A stretch of DNA of 56,931 bases from UBA6109 sp035366835. Lineage in GTDB: Bacteria > Desulfobacterota > Syntrophia > Syntrophales > UBA6109. A program made the translations under genes and the position numbers. This document shows, piece by piece, positions 24,542 through 33,091 of the stretch (its first letter is position 1; every line of letters begins with the position of its first letter). Location of the stretch: the NCBI GenBank assembly GCA_035366835.1, contig DAOSIS010000021.1:1-56931 (forward strand), written 5' to 3'. The notes under the pieces were generated by a model. It did no database searches. It was not told where the DNA came from and worked only from the letters and a program-made list of their open reading frames with translations.

Positions 24542-25717
24542 ATGAAGAAGCACCGGGTGAACAAGACCTACGAGGAGATCAACGAAAAGATCCGGCAGGG
24601 CAAGGCCGTCGTGGTCACGGCCGAAGAGATGATCGACGTGGTCGAACGTCACGGTGAGGTCGATGCGGCGCGAAAGATCGACGTCGTGACGACGGGGACG
24701 TTCAGCCCGATGTGCTCATCCGGGGCCTTCCTGAATTTCGGCCACACCTCCCCGAAAATCCGCGCGTCGAAGGTCTGGCTGAACGACGTGCCGGCGTACG
24801 GAGGAATCGCCGCCGTCGACTGCTTCATCGGGGCGACGGAAGTCGTCGAGGGAGATCCCCTCAACAGCGTCTACCCGGGTGAATTCAATTACGGCGGCGG
24901 TCATGTGATCGAAGATCTGGTGGCGGGCAACGTCATCCGGCTGCGTGCGGAGGGGTACGGGACCGACTGCTACCCCGCCCGCAAGTACGAGAGGAACATC
25001 ACCCTCCACGATCTCCGTGACGCCATGCTCTTCAACCCCCGCAACGCCTACCAGAACTACAATTGCGCCGTCAACGTGTCCGACAAGACCATTTACACCT
25101 ACATGGGGGTCCTGCGCCCGCGCATGGCCAACGCGAATTACGCCACCGCCGGGCAATTGAGTCCGCTGTTCAACGACCCCTATTATCGAACGATCGGAAT
25201 CGGTACGCGGATCTTTCTGGGCGGTACCCAGGGGTTCGTCGCCTGGCCGGGGACGCAGCATGCCCCGCACGCGGCGCGCACCAAGAACGGCGTCCCGCGT
25301 GAAGGAGCGGGCACGATCGCGACCATCGGCGACCTCAAACAGATGAGCCCGGAATGGCTCGTCGGCGCCAGCATCTTGGGTTACGGCGTTTCCCTGTACG
25401 TCGGCATCGGCATTCCCATCCCGGTGCTGAACGAAGAGATGGCGCGTTTTACGGCCGTTCGCGATGAGAATCTCTACACCCAGGTCCTTGATTACAGTAT
25501 GGATTACCCGAAGGGAACCGGGAAGGTTCTCGGTGAGGTCAGCTACAGGGAACTCCGGAGCGGCGTGATCGTTCTCGATGGGCGGAAGATCACGACGGCG
25601 CCGCTTTCGAGCTATTTCAAGGCGCGGGAGATTGCCGGCATCCTGAAGGAATGGATCGAGCGCGGGGATTTCATACTGGGCGTGCCTCAGCAGACGCTCC
25701 CGTCCGCTGAAGCTTGA
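24542..25717 (+). CDS. DUF39 homocysteine-biosynthesis protein (L-aspartate semialdehyde sulfurtransferase-like)
   Basis: A 391-residue protein of the DUF39/COG1900 family. In methanogens such proteins convert aspartate semialdehyde and a sulfide source to homocysteine, a methionine route that bypasses O-acylhomoserine. Cysteines that could carry the sulfur are Cys58 (PMCSSG), Cys94, Cys143 (GTDCYP) and Cys175 (NYNCAVN); GTDCYP is the most conserved-looking site. There is no C-terminal CBS pair, unlike some archaeal members. The usual partner, a small NIL-domain ferredoxin, is not adjacent. Gene order (dut, then ftsB) gives no pathway hint. The family call is firm; the reaction is inferred. 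Confidence 0.88.
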   Translation: MKKHRVNKTYEEINEKIRQGKAVVVTAEEMIDVVERHGEVDAARKIDVVTTGTFSPMCSSGAFLNFGHTSPKIRASKVWLNDVPAYGGIAAVDCFIGATEVVEGDPLNSVYPGEFNYGGGHVIEDLVAGNVIRLRAEGYGTDCYPARKYERNITLHDLRDAMLFNPRNAYQNYNCAVNVSDKTIYTYMGVLRPRMANANYATAGQLSPLFNDPYYRTIGIGTRIFLGGTQGFVAWPGTQHAPHAARTKNGVPREGAGTIATIGDLKQMSPEWLVGASILGYGVSLYVGIGIPIPVLNEEMARFTAVRDENLYTQVLDYSMDYPKGTGKVLGEVSYRELRSGVIVLDGRKITTAPLSSYFKAREIAGILKEWIERGDFILGVPQQTLPSAEA

Positions 25718-25836
25718 AACAGAAGAGTTTTCGCGTGCCGCTTTCACCAAATCCCGATGGAATCGGCATTTTAAGGTGCCGGAATCCGCTGATCCAGGGT
25801 GCGTTTGGCTTTTCAAAGGTTGTATAACTTTTTTTA

Positions 25837-25865
25837 TTGCAATCAATAGAGAATTCGTTTATAGT
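25837..25865 (+). promoter_or_regulatory. Strong predicted sigma-70 promoter of ftsB-pilMNOPQ
   Basis: TTGCAA (25837-25842), a 17-nt spacer and TATAGT (25860-25865) lie in an AT-rich patch unlike the surrounding DNA. Transcription would start near 25872. This argues that ATG 25919, not ATG 25874, is the ftsB start, because the latter would be nearly leaderless. Confidence 0.7.
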
Positions 25866-25918
25866 CGCGCAAAATGACTTCTTTTTTAACCCATCCCTTG
25901 AGGGGTGCCGGGGCGGAA

Positions 25919-26185
25919 ATGAAGGTCGGACGGTATGTCGTGGCGCTCGTGATCGTGATCGGTGCGTTTATCGCTTTCGGGAAGCGCGGCCTTCTGGACA
26001 ATTATCTTGTCACAAAGAAACTCGCGTCGTTGAGGGAAACGAACTACGCTCTGGCCGTGGACAACGCGAAATTGCGGAAGAGAATCGTTCTTCTCAAAGA
26101 AGATCTTCCTTATATCGAAACCGTGGCGCGGAACGAACTGGGGATGGTGAAAAAGGGAGACGTCGTATACCGGTTTGCTCCATAG
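25919..26185 (+). CDS. ftsB: FtsB/DivIC-family cell-division protein
   Basis: Single-pass membrane protein of the FtsQLB divisome complex. From ATG 25919 it has 88 residues: a short cytoplasmic start (MKVGRY), a transmembrane helix (about 6-20), then a periplasmic coiled coil (LASLRETNYALAVDNAKLRKRI) and the family end motif IETVARNELGMVKKGDVVY. An upstream in-frame ATG at 25874 would add 15 residues but collides with the predicted transcription start. It leads directly into pilM, so division and pilus-assembly genes may share a promoter. Confidence 0.85.
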   Translation: MKVGRYVVALVIVIGAFIAFGKRGLLDNYLVTKKLASLRETNYALAVDNAKLRKRIVLLKEDLPYIETVARNELGMVKKGDVVYRFAP

Positions 26186-26224
26186 GTCCGGCTGCCTGAA
26201 TACCGGAGCGATAGGCGGGGATCC

Positions 26225-27307
26225 ATGTTCGACTGGAAAAATCTGTTTTCGGGAAGCAAACAGCTGGTGGGTCTGGACATCGGGTCCAGTTCGCTGAAAC
26301 TTGCAGAAATCCAGGGAGAAACCGGCAAGTACGTCCTCGGCCGCTTTTCTCAGTTTCCCCTGGAGGAAGGCGTCATCGCGGAGGGGGTTCCGGTCGAGCA
26401 CGAAAAGCTCGTGGCGAGCATCAAAGCCCTCTTCAAAGAATCCGGCTGCAGTCGCAAGAACATCGTGACGTAGCTGTCCGGCCATTCCGTGATCATCAAG
26501 AAGGTCAATCTCCCCACCATGGAAGAAGCGGAGATGCGCGACCTGATCCGCGACGAAGCCGGGAAATACCTGCCCTTCGACAACATGCAGGAAGTGAATT
26601 TCGACTTTCAAATCGTCGGACCCAGCGAGTTCAATCCCAATCAGCTCGATGTGATCCTGGTGGCCGCCAAGAAGGATATCATCACGACCTACACGGAGAT
26701 CATCCGCGAGGCGGGACTTCAGGCGTTGGTCATGGACGTGGACCCCTTCGCGCTGGAAACGCTTTACGAGGAGAACTATGACCCCGAAGAGAACGAGGTG
26801 GACGTCCTCGTCAACATCGGGGCCAGTATCACGAACATCAATGTCATCAAGAACGGGGCATCCCTCTTTACACGGGACTTTACGATCGCCGGCAATGCCG
26901 TGACGGAGTCCGTAAAGGACCGTCTGGGGCTGCCGAGCATGGCGGATGCGGAAAAAGTCAAGCTGGAGGGATATGGCGACGACGCGGCGACGAAGGCGTC
27001 GTCCCGGGAGAGCCTGCATCTGTACGCGGAACCGATCTGCATGGAGATCGAACGGTCGGTGGAATACTTCCGTTCGACATCCGGTGAGATGAACATTCGC
27101 AATGTGATCCTGTCGGGCGGCTGCGCACGCATCCCCGGCCTGGCCGGCGACCTGTCCCAGCGGCTGAGCATCGAGACGCAGATTATCGACCCGTTCAAGA
27201 AAATCGCCTACAACAAGAAAGCCTTCACGCCCGAAACCATCGAGCAGATTGCCCCGGTTGCAGCGGTGAGCATCGGACTGGCCCTGAGGAGGCTGGGAGA
27301 CAAATGA
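26225..27307 (+). pseudogene. pilM: Type IV pilus assembly protein PilM, interrupted by an in-frame TAG
   Basis: PilM is the cytoplasmic actin-like ATPase that binds the PilN N-terminus in the type IV pilus alignment complex. The frame from ATG 26225 has the expected actin-fold motifs: GLDIGSSSLKLAEI (about 17-30), VNIGASITNINVI and SGGCARIPGLAGDL near the end. Codon 83 (26471-26473) is TAG, after KNIVT and before LSGHSVIIKKV; both sides match one continuous PilM and no bases are missing. The gene is otherwise undamaged (360 codons). Explanations are a recent nonsense mutation, an assembly or sequencing error (TCG to TAG is one base), or read-through. A GTG at 26489 could restart translation, but would omit the ATP-binding N-terminus. 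Confidence 0.85.
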
Positions 27308-27852
27308 TCAGAATCAACCTCCTACCCTATCGGGAAAAGGAAAAGAAAGCGAACCTGGCGCGCCAGTTGATCATCATCGGGGCGACCTTCGTCGTCTTCC
27401 TCGCCATACTCGTCTCCCTGTACTTCTATGTCATCACGAGCGTGAAATCGCTTGAGGCGGACATCAAGAAGAGCGAGACGGAACTTGCCAGGCTGACCAA
27501 GGTACTCGGGGATATCGAAGTCTTCAAGGCCGACAAGAAGGTTATGGAGAAGAAACTGGCCGTCATCCAGAACCTCGAGGCGAACCGGCTCGCCCCCGTG
27601 CGCCTGCTCGATGAACTGGCCGTGCTGGTTCCCACAAAGGACATCTGGCTGGAGAAGATGGTGGAGTCGGGCAGCTCGCTGCGCATCGAGGGGGTCGGCA
27701 GGGACAACATCGTCGTCGCACTGTTCATGAAAAATCTCGAAAGGTCCGATTACATCAGATCGGTGGATCTCGTCCTTTCGAAACAGGCGGAAATCAGCGG
27801 TGTGAAACTCCAGCGGTTCGTTCTTTCGTGCATGACGAAGAAAGTGCAGTAG
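27304..27852 (+). CDS. pilN: Type IV pilus inner-membrane assembly protein PilN
   Basis: Bitopic inner-membrane protein that links cytoplasmic PilM to PilO. The 182 residues begin with the PilM-binding peptide IRINLLPYREKEKK, the family hallmark (INLLPYR). A transmembrane helix (about 22-45) is followed by a coiled coil (about 46-95) and a ferredoxin-like periplasmic domain. ATG 27304 overlaps the pilM stop by 4 nt. It ends with TAG, the same codon that interrupts pilM. Confidence 0.94.
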   Translation: MIRINLLPYREKEKKANLARQLIIIGATFVVFLAILVSLYFYVITSVKSLEADIKKSETELARLTKVLGDIEVFKADKKVMEKKLAVIQNLEANRLAPVRLLDELAVLVPTKDIWLEKMVESGSSLRIEGVGRDNIVVALFMKNLERSDYIRSVDLVLSKQAEISGVKLQRFVLSCMTKKVQ

Positions 27853-27861
27853 GAAGAGCGT

Positions 27862-28548
27862 ATGGCGATTACGGTTGAGGACATCAAGAAGCTTTCTCCG
27901 CAGAAAAAGGCCCTGGCGCTCGCGGGGATCTATCTGGTGCTGGGCTATTTCTTCTTTTTTTTCTTCGTCCAGTCGGAATTGGAAAAGAAGGGAAAACTCG
28001 ACACCAAGCTCCAGGAGTTGAACCAGCAGGTGTCGGAGAAGGGAAGGATCGCTGCCCAGAAGGACAGACACCTCCGGGAACTCAACGCGCTCAGGGAGTC
28101 CTTCAAGATGGCGCTGACGAAACTCCCGAATCAGCGGGAAATTCCCGCCCTTTTCCACTCCGTTTCGGTCGCGGGCAGAGAAGCAGGCGTGGATTTCCTT
28201 CTGTTCGAGCCCGCGCCTCCCGCCCCACCGCCTAAACCGCAGCAGGCGGCGGCCAAGCCCGATGGCAAGGACAAGAAGGGGGGAGCCTCCAAACCGAAGG
28301 AGCCGGACAAGTTTTACGAGGACATTCCCGTCCGTGTGACGGTTACGGGAAGTTTCCAGGGAACGGTGCTTTTCTTCGACAAGGTGGCAAAGCTTCCCCG
28401 GATCGTCAATATCGAAGACATCTCCATGGGCGACGGGAAAGACGTGAAAGGACGGGGCCGCATCATCAACACGAACTGCATCGTGAAGACTTACATGTTC
28501 GTGGAAAAGGCCACCGAGAAAGGCGCGGCGGATGACAAGAAGAAATAG
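27862..28548 (+). CDS. pilO: Type IV pilus inner-membrane assembly protein PilO
   Basis: Forms heterodimers with PilN in the periplasm and contacts PilP. The 228 residues have a cytoplasmic start, a transmembrane helix (about 18-38, rich in Phe), a coiled coil (about 40-75), and the PilO domain. Two low-complexity stretches flank the fold: a Pro/Ala/Lys-rich insert (about 113-150, PAPPAPPPKPQQAA) and a C-terminal Lys tail. The family motif LPNQREIPALFHSVSVAGREAGV is clear. The 3' end overlaps pilP by 17 nt. Confidence 0.92.
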   Translation: MAITVEDIKKLSPQKKALALAGIYLVLGYFFFFFFVQSELEKKGKLDTKLQELNQQVSEKGRIAAQKDRHLRELNALRESFKMALTKLPNQREIPALFHSVSVAGREAGVDFLLFEPAPPAPPPKPQQAAAKPDGKDKKGGASKPKEPDKFYEDIPVRVTVTGSFQGTVLFFDKVAKLPRIVNIEDISMGDGKDVKGRGRIINTNCIVKTYMFVEKATEKGAADDKKK

Positions 28549-29008
28549 AACCAGTCCGTTTGCCGTCCTCATCGTGATCGGCGTTTTTTTCGCTCTGTCC
28601 CTCGGACCCTGCTGGGGGGCGACAGCGAAGGCGCCCTCCATTCCGGCGGCGAAACCCGACCCCTTCCGGCCGTTCATTGAGCTCGACCAGGCAAAAGCCC
28701 TGGCCCTCAAGAAGAAGGCGGAGAGCAAGGCCCTGCCCGTATCGCCGCTTCAGCGGGCGGAAATCGATCAATTCCGGCTCATCGGCATCGCCGGCGACGA
28801 ACGGAGCCGCACGGCCATGGTCGACGACGGCAAGGGGAAATTCTACCCCCTGATCGTAGGCACGGGCATCGGCATGAATGAGGGCCGGGTGGCGCAGATT
28901 CTCGTCGACCGCGTGGTGGTGGAGGAAGTGACCAAGGAACGCGGGAAGAAAAAAGTGAAGCGAATCATCATGAAGCTTCGTCGAGACGAAGAAGAGGGGA
29001 AGCCATGA
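28532..29008 (+). CDS. pilP: Type IV pilus assembly protein PilP
   Basis: Periplasmic pilotin-like protein that connects the PilNO complex with the PilQ secretin. 158 residues: a hydrophobic export signal (about 9-30) ending ALSLGPCWG, a linker (KPDPFRPF), and the compact HR domain (about 78-150) with the family motif FRLIGIAGDERSRTAMVDDGKG. Most PilPs are lipoproteins. A Cys is present, but the preceding LGP does not fit the usual [LVI][ASTVI][GAS]C lipobox, so lipidation is uncertain. The start overlaps pilO and the stop overlaps pilQ. Confidence 0.88.
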   Translation: MTRRNRTSPFAVLIVIGVFFALSLGPCWGATAKAPSIPAAKPDPFRPFIELDQAKALALKKKAESKALPVSPLQRAEIDQFRLIGIAGDERSRTAMVDDGKGKFYPLIVGTGIGMNEGRVAQILVDRVVVEEVTKERGKKKVKRIIMKLRRDEEEGKP

Positions 29009-30675
29009 ACAGCAAAGGAAAATGGCCATGGATCGCGTTGGCAGCGGCTCTTGCGGTCACCGGGATCTGCGGGTCCGGCGCCGTCGCCGGAGACAACCGC
29101 GACGCCGCCGGGAATCGGATTCTCCTGGCCCAGGCGGATACGGGCTATCTGGAAAACGTCACCTTTGAAAGGATGAAGGGGAAAGAACGGGTTGTCCTTG
29201 CCGTATCCCGTCAGCCGATGCTCGTCGTGGAGAATCAGGGCGCGACCGACGTCCTTGTCAAACTGGAGAACACCTTCGTACCGGATTCTCTTCGAAAGCC
29301 CCTCGTGGGGGGAGAGGCGTCGACGAACGTCCTGCGTGTGGAACCTGCCGCACAGCAGAGCGGCGGAAAGCAGTGGACGTATGTGACGATCGCCTTGAAA
29401 GAGCGCGTTCCTTACAGCATCCGGCAGGAGGGCGGCAATATCCTTGTCGACTTCAACGTCCTGTCACTTGCCGTCGCCGGCCAGGCCGCCGTCGCTTCGT
29501 CGTCGGCCCCGACGGAGGCGAAGGCCGCTTCCGTCAACGGCAGACAGATGACGATCGATGTTCAGGACGCGGACATCAAGGCTGTGTTGCGTCTGCTGGC
29601 GGAAGAGGGAAAGGTCAGCATCGTTTCCGGCGACGACGTCAAGGGGACGGTGACGCTGCAGATGAAGAAGATCAGCTGGGAGCAGGCGCTGGACACGATT
29701 CTGGAGATCAAGGGGCTCGGCAAGAGGCAGGCCGGGAACGTCATCACCGTCATGAGCCTGGACAAGATCAAAAAGGACGAGGCCGATGTGCAGGCGCGCG
29801 AAGTCCTGCGGCGCAAGGCGGAAGACGAGAAGAAGAAGATCGAGCAGGCACTGCGGGCCGAGCAGGGGGGCCTTCGCCAGGTGTCCATCGAAGCACGGAT
29901 CGTGGAAGCCACGGATGATTTTCAGCGCAAACTCGGCGTTCAGTGGGGCGCCGGCGTCAGCGCGAGTGTGGGCGCCTATCCCTTCGGGGCGATGATCGGC
30001 ACGAACCCCAGCATAAGCGGTGTGACGAGCCTGCCCGGCGGAATCGGGCTGACGAACAGCAATCTTGCCGTGAATTTTCCAACGGCGATCGCCGCGCCCT
30101 CCATCGGTCTGATCATCGGCGGTTCCCAGGCCGTTCTTGACGCCCAGATCTCCGCGCTGGAATCCACGACCAACGGGAAACTCATCTCGGCGCCGAAGGT
30201 CACGACGATGGAAAACATCAAGGCGTCGATCAAGCAGGGCGAGGAAATCCCCTACGTCACGCGCGATTCCCAGGGAAACCCGAGCGTGAATTTCAAGGAG
30301 GCCGTCCTGAAGCTGGAGGTCACGCCCAAGATCACGCCCGAGGGGAAGATCTCCATGGTCATCAAGGCCTCCAATGACCGTCCGAACTACGCGCAGGCCA
30401 CGCTGCTCGCGGGCAACGTTCCCATTTTCAAGAGCGAAATCGACTCCCAGGTGGTTGTCTCCGACGGCGGAACGATCGTGATCGGCGGCATCCAGAAGAA
30501 CGAAGATTCCACAGCGGTCACGGGCGTGCCCTGGCTCTCCAAGATTCCGATCATCGGCTGGCTTTTCAAGTCGGAGGATATTACCAGGAACCGCAGGCAG
30601 CTGCTGATTTTCGTGACGCCTTCGGTCATCAAGGGCGAACCCCCCCTGGAGAAGGCGGATCTGCTGAAAGGGTAA
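29005..30675 (+). CDS. pilQ: Type IV pilus secretin PilQ
   Basis: Outer-membrane secretin through which the pilus passes. The 556 residues make it short for PilQ. Order: signal peptide (1-28), one AMIN domain (about 45-152) for peptidoglycan binding, a Ser/Ala linker, an STN/N0 domain (about 178-252), a charged helical linker (about 253-288), then the secretin beta-barrel domain (about 292-550) with RQVSIEARIVEATDDF and VPWLSKIPIIGWLFKS. The N1 (NHR) ring domain, normally between N0 and the secretin core, seems absent. The frame is clean across this junction, so it is not an obvious frameshift. A strong terminator follows. Confidence 0.93.
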   Translation: MNSKGKWPWIALAAALAVTGICGSGAVAGDNRDAAGNRILLAQADTGYLENVTFERMKGKERVVLAVSRQPMLVVENQGATDVLVKLENTFVPDSLRKPLVGGEASTNVLRVEPAAQQSGGKQWTYVTIALKERVPYSIRQEGGNILVDFNVLSLAVAGQAAVASSSAPTEAKAASVNGRQMTIDVQDADIKAVLRLLAEEGKVSIVSGDDVKGTVTLQMKKISWEQALDTILEIKGLGKRQAGNVITVMSLDKIKKDEADVQAREVLRRKAEDEKKKIEQALRAEQGGLRQVSIEARIVEATDDFQRKLGVQWGAGVSASVGAYPFGAMIGTNPSISGVTSLPGGIGLTNSNLAVNFPTAIAAPSIGLIIGGSQAVLDAQISALESTTNGKLISAPKVTTMENIKASIKQGEEIPYVTRDSQGNPSVNFKEAVLKLEVTPKITPEGKISMVIKASNDRPNYAQATLLAGNVPIFKSEIDSQVVVSDGGTIVIGGIQKNEDSTAVTGVPWLSKIPIIGWLFKSEDITRNRRQLLIFVTPSVIKGEPPLEKADLLKG

Positions 30676-30701
30676 GCCCGCATTCCGGGCATCTACTGCG
30701 A

Positions 30702-30734
30702 CCCGCCGCAGATTTCCTGCGGCGGGTTTTTTTT
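30702..30734 (+). terminator. Intrinsic terminator of the pilMNOPQ operon
   Basis: Perfect 10-bp stem CCCGCCGCAG (30702-30711) / CTGCGGCGGG (30717-30726), loop ATTTC, followed by eight T (30727-30734). It starts 27 nt after the pilQ stop. Confidence 0.95.
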
Positions 30735-30770
30735 ATCGCCGCCGTGGAGAAATCGGATCCAAACTCTTCC

Positions 30771-30799
30771 TTGACAGGGTTGGGGGGCTGTGTTAGCGT
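30771..30799 (+). promoter_or_regulatory. Possible promoter of the TPR-peptidase unit
   Basis: TTGACA (30771-30776), a 17-nt spacer and TAGCGT (30794-30799), which keeps the most conserved T, A and final T of the -10 box. It lies just after the pilQ terminator and 58 nt before the TPR gene. Confidence 0.4.
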
Positions 30800-30856
30800 T
30801 CGACCGCTTGTGCGGTTCGGTAAAAACGCTGCAAAATCAGAATCCTGCAAGGTCTT

Positions 30857-31537
30857 ATGCCGGATAAAAGACTCCAGGGGCGCGAAACCTTCCTGGCCGG
30901 GGCCGAAGCCCTCTTGGCGGACCGCCTCTTTGCGGAGGCCATGGAGGCGGCGGAAGCCCGGCTTCGCGGCGACCCCGCGGACATCGATGCGAAGATCATT
31001 CGCTGCCGCGCCTTGATCGGGATGGAACGGATGCAGGAGGCGATGCGGTGCCTGGGAGAGATCGAGGGGGCCATCCTCGGTTTTTCGCTCCTCTACGTCT
31101 CGCTCGGTGAACTGTGCGGCAGGAACGGACTGCGGGATGAGGCGGTCACCTACTACCGAAGATTCCTCGCCCTCCACCCCCATTCCCCGATCGCCGAAGA
31201 GGTGGGCGGCCGCCTGGCCGAACTTCTCAACGGACCAGATCACGCCAAAACCCTCGACAGCGCCGACAGGGAAGCCAAACCTCTGGCCGCCGATTTTCAG
31301 ACCGTCACCATGGCGGATCTGTATGTCCGGCAGGGGCATCTGGACGAGGCGGCGGGGTTGCTCGAAAGAATCGTGCAGCGGGACCCGAATGATGCCCAGG
31401 CGCTGCGGCTGCTCTCGGAGGTTCGTGAGAAAATGGCGATGCACCGGACGGAAACCCCTGAAAAGGAACTTCACCTCGTCGCCGAACTGCAGCGGTGGTT
31501 GGACAACCTCGAACGGATGCGCTCCCATGGAATTTGA
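30857..31537 (+). CDS. Tetratricopeptide-repeat protein
   Basis: A 226-residue, soluble, all-helical protein without a signal peptide. Repeats of the TPR type are visible at about 10-45 (LLADRLFAEAMEAAEARL), 78-112 (ELCGRNGLRDEAVTYYRRFL) and 155-190 (LYVRQGHLDEAAGLLERIV). These proteins act as protein-protein scaffolds; no catalytic domain is present. Its last 11 nt overlap the start of the M24 peptidase, so the pair is translationally coupled. Its place right after the pilus operon may be chance, because a strong terminator separates them. Function unknown. Confidence 0.8.
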   Translation: MPDKRLQGRETFLAGAEALLADRLFAEAMEAAEARLRGDPADIDAKIIRCRALIGMERMQEAMRCLGEIEGAILGFSLLYVSLGELCGRNGLRDEAVTYYRRFLALHPHSPIAEEVGGRLAELLNGPDHAKTLDSADREAKPLAADFQTVTMADLYVRQGHLDEAAGLLERIVQRDPNDAQALRLLSEVREKMAMHRTETPEKELHLVAELQRWLDNLERMRSHGI

Positions 31538-32612
31538 TCGTACCCTGGCGGATCGGCGGATGGGCCGCCTCCGAAGCCTTCTCGGCGTCGGCGCCGGGGA
31601 AGCCGTCCTGATCTTGGACCTCAAGAATATCCAATATCTCGCCGGTTTTACCGGCAGCGACGGCGCCCTCTTCGTCGCGCCGGATTCCGCAGTGCTGCTG
31701 GTGGACGGGCGTTACGAGAACCAGGCGAAGAGGGAGGCGGCGGGCGTGGAGGTCCGCCGGTACGGCGATAAGCTCGCCGGGATTGCAGCGGTCGTTTCTG
31801 AAGGCGGGCAGGGGCGCATTCTTTTCGACGCGGCGGCGATGACGGTTGAAGGCCACGCGAAACTGACTGAAAAACTCCCCGGCGTCGTTCTGGCGCCGGC
31901 TCCGGCGGATCTCAACCGCCTCCGGGGGGTCAAGGAAGAATGGGAAATCGACCGGATGCGGAGGGCGGCCCGCATTGCCGGTGATGCCGTGCTGGCCGTG
32001 ATGGACTCCATCCGGCCCGGCGTGCAGGAGAAGGACATCGCAATCGAACTGGAATACAAGATGCGGCGTCTCGGCGCGGACGGGATCGCCTTTCCCTCCA
32101 TCATCGCAACCGGAGAGAATTCCGCGCTGCCGCATGCCTCGCCCGGCATGCGCCGCATTCGGGAGCACGATGTGATCGTCGTGGATTACGGCGCGGTTTG
32201 CGAGGGATACCGTTCCGATGAGACCATCACGCTGTCCGTCGGAAAACCGCCGGACGAATTCCGGGAAGCGTACGGCGCGGTCCGGGAGGCCCATGACACG
32301 GCGATGCGGGCGGTACGAAGCGGCGCCGTGTGCGGATCCGTGGATGCCGTTGCGAGGGAACTTCTTTCCGGGAAGGGCTGGGGGCCTTTCTTTTCACACG
32401 GCACAGGCCATGGCGTGGGGCTGGACGTGCACGAATACCCGAGGCTGGCCGCCGCGGTCGAGGGGACCCTGGAGGCGGGCATGGTCGTGACGGTCGAACC
32501 GGGCATCTACCTGGAGGGCCGCTGGGGCATCCGGATCGAAGACATGGTCCGCGTCCGGAACGACGATTGCGAGATCTTGACGGTCTTTGGAAAAGACCCT
32601 ATGGTGCTGTAG
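31527..32612 (+). CDS. Xaa-Pro peptidase, M24 family
   Basis: Predicted two-metal (Mn2+/Co2+) aminopeptidase or dipeptidase that cleaves before proline. The 361 residues from ATG 31527 have an N-terminal creatinase-like domain (1-125) and a pita-bread catalytic domain. Metal-ligand motifs are VDYGAVCEGYRSDETIT (two Asp), SHGTGHGVGLDVHEYP (His), VTVEPGIYLEG (Glu) and RIEDMV (Glu). The length and the HGTGHGVG motif fit the PepP/PepQ-like group common in bacteria. It overlaps the TPR gene by 11 nt. Confidence 0.92.
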   Translation: MEFDRTLADRRMGRLRSLLGVGAGEAVLILDLKNIQYLAGFTGSDGALFVAPDSAVLLVDGRYENQAKREAAGVEVRRYGDKLAGIAAVVSEGGQGRILFDAAAMTVEGHAKLTEKLPGVVLAPAPADLNRLRGVKEEWEIDRMRRAARIAGDAVLAVMDSIRPGVQEKDIAIELEYKMRRLGADGIAFPSIIATGENSALPHASPGMRRIREHDVIVVDYGAVCEGYRSDETITLSVGKPPDEFREAYGAVREAHDTAMRAVRSGAVCGSVDAVARELLSGKGWGPFFSHGTGHGVGLDVHEYPRLAAAVEGTLEAGMVVTVEPGIYLEGRWGIRIEDMVRVRNDDCEILTVFGKDPMVL

Positions 32613-32692
32613 ACAGCTGCGCGGGACAAGGGGTGGGGCGGGGATCGGCGCCTGCGGCTCCGGCCAAAAAAACTGCGATAGGATGAGGGCGT

Positions 32693-33091
32693 ATGAAGGT
32701 CTTTCCGGATGATCTGCTGTACAGTTCAGAACACCTCTGGGTAAGAGTCGATGGGGACGTCGCCACCATCGGCGTGACGGACTACGCACAGGAAAAATTG
32801 GGGGAAGTGCACTCCGTCGAACTGCCGGAAGCGGACACGGCGCTCGAAAGGGACGAGCCTTTCGGGACGATCGAATCGGCCAAGGCGATCGTTGAACTGA
32901 TCGCACCCATCAGCGGGGTCGTGGTCAGCGTCAACGAAGATATCACCGACGATGTGGGAATCATCAACAGCGACCCCCACGATACGGGATGGCTGATCGT
33001 CGTCGAAATGAAAGACATCGAAGAGCTGGACGACTTGATGGAATCGCGGACCTACTCCGATTTCATCGCGCAGGAAACGGAAGTCGACTGA
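32693..33091 (+). CDS. gcvH: Glycine cleavage system H protein
   Basis: Lipoyl-carrying shuttle protein of the glycine cleavage system. It has 132 residues. The lipoylated lysine is Lys64 in GTIESAKAIVELIAP, and the rest of the H-protein fold is typical (HLWVRVDGDVATIGVTDYAQ). gcvT and gcvP are not nearby. The next gene, a lipoate/octanoate transferase-like protein, overlaps the stop by 1 nt, so H protein and its modifying enzyme are co-expressed. In some organisms GcvH also serves as the lipoyl-assembly platform, which would suit an orphan copy. Confidence 0.95.
   Translation: MKVFPDDLLYSSEHLWVRVDGDVATIGVTDYAQEKLGEVHSVELPEADTALERDEPFGTIESAKAIVELIAPISGVVVSVNEDITDDVGIINSDPHDTGWLIVVEMKDIEELDDLMESRTYSDFIAQETEVD

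Noticed and set aside
26471..26473. Pyrrolysine or reassigned TAG as explanation for pilM
   Set aside because: Several neighbours, including pilN and pilO, use TAG as their stop, and RF1, which reads UAG, is encoded here.
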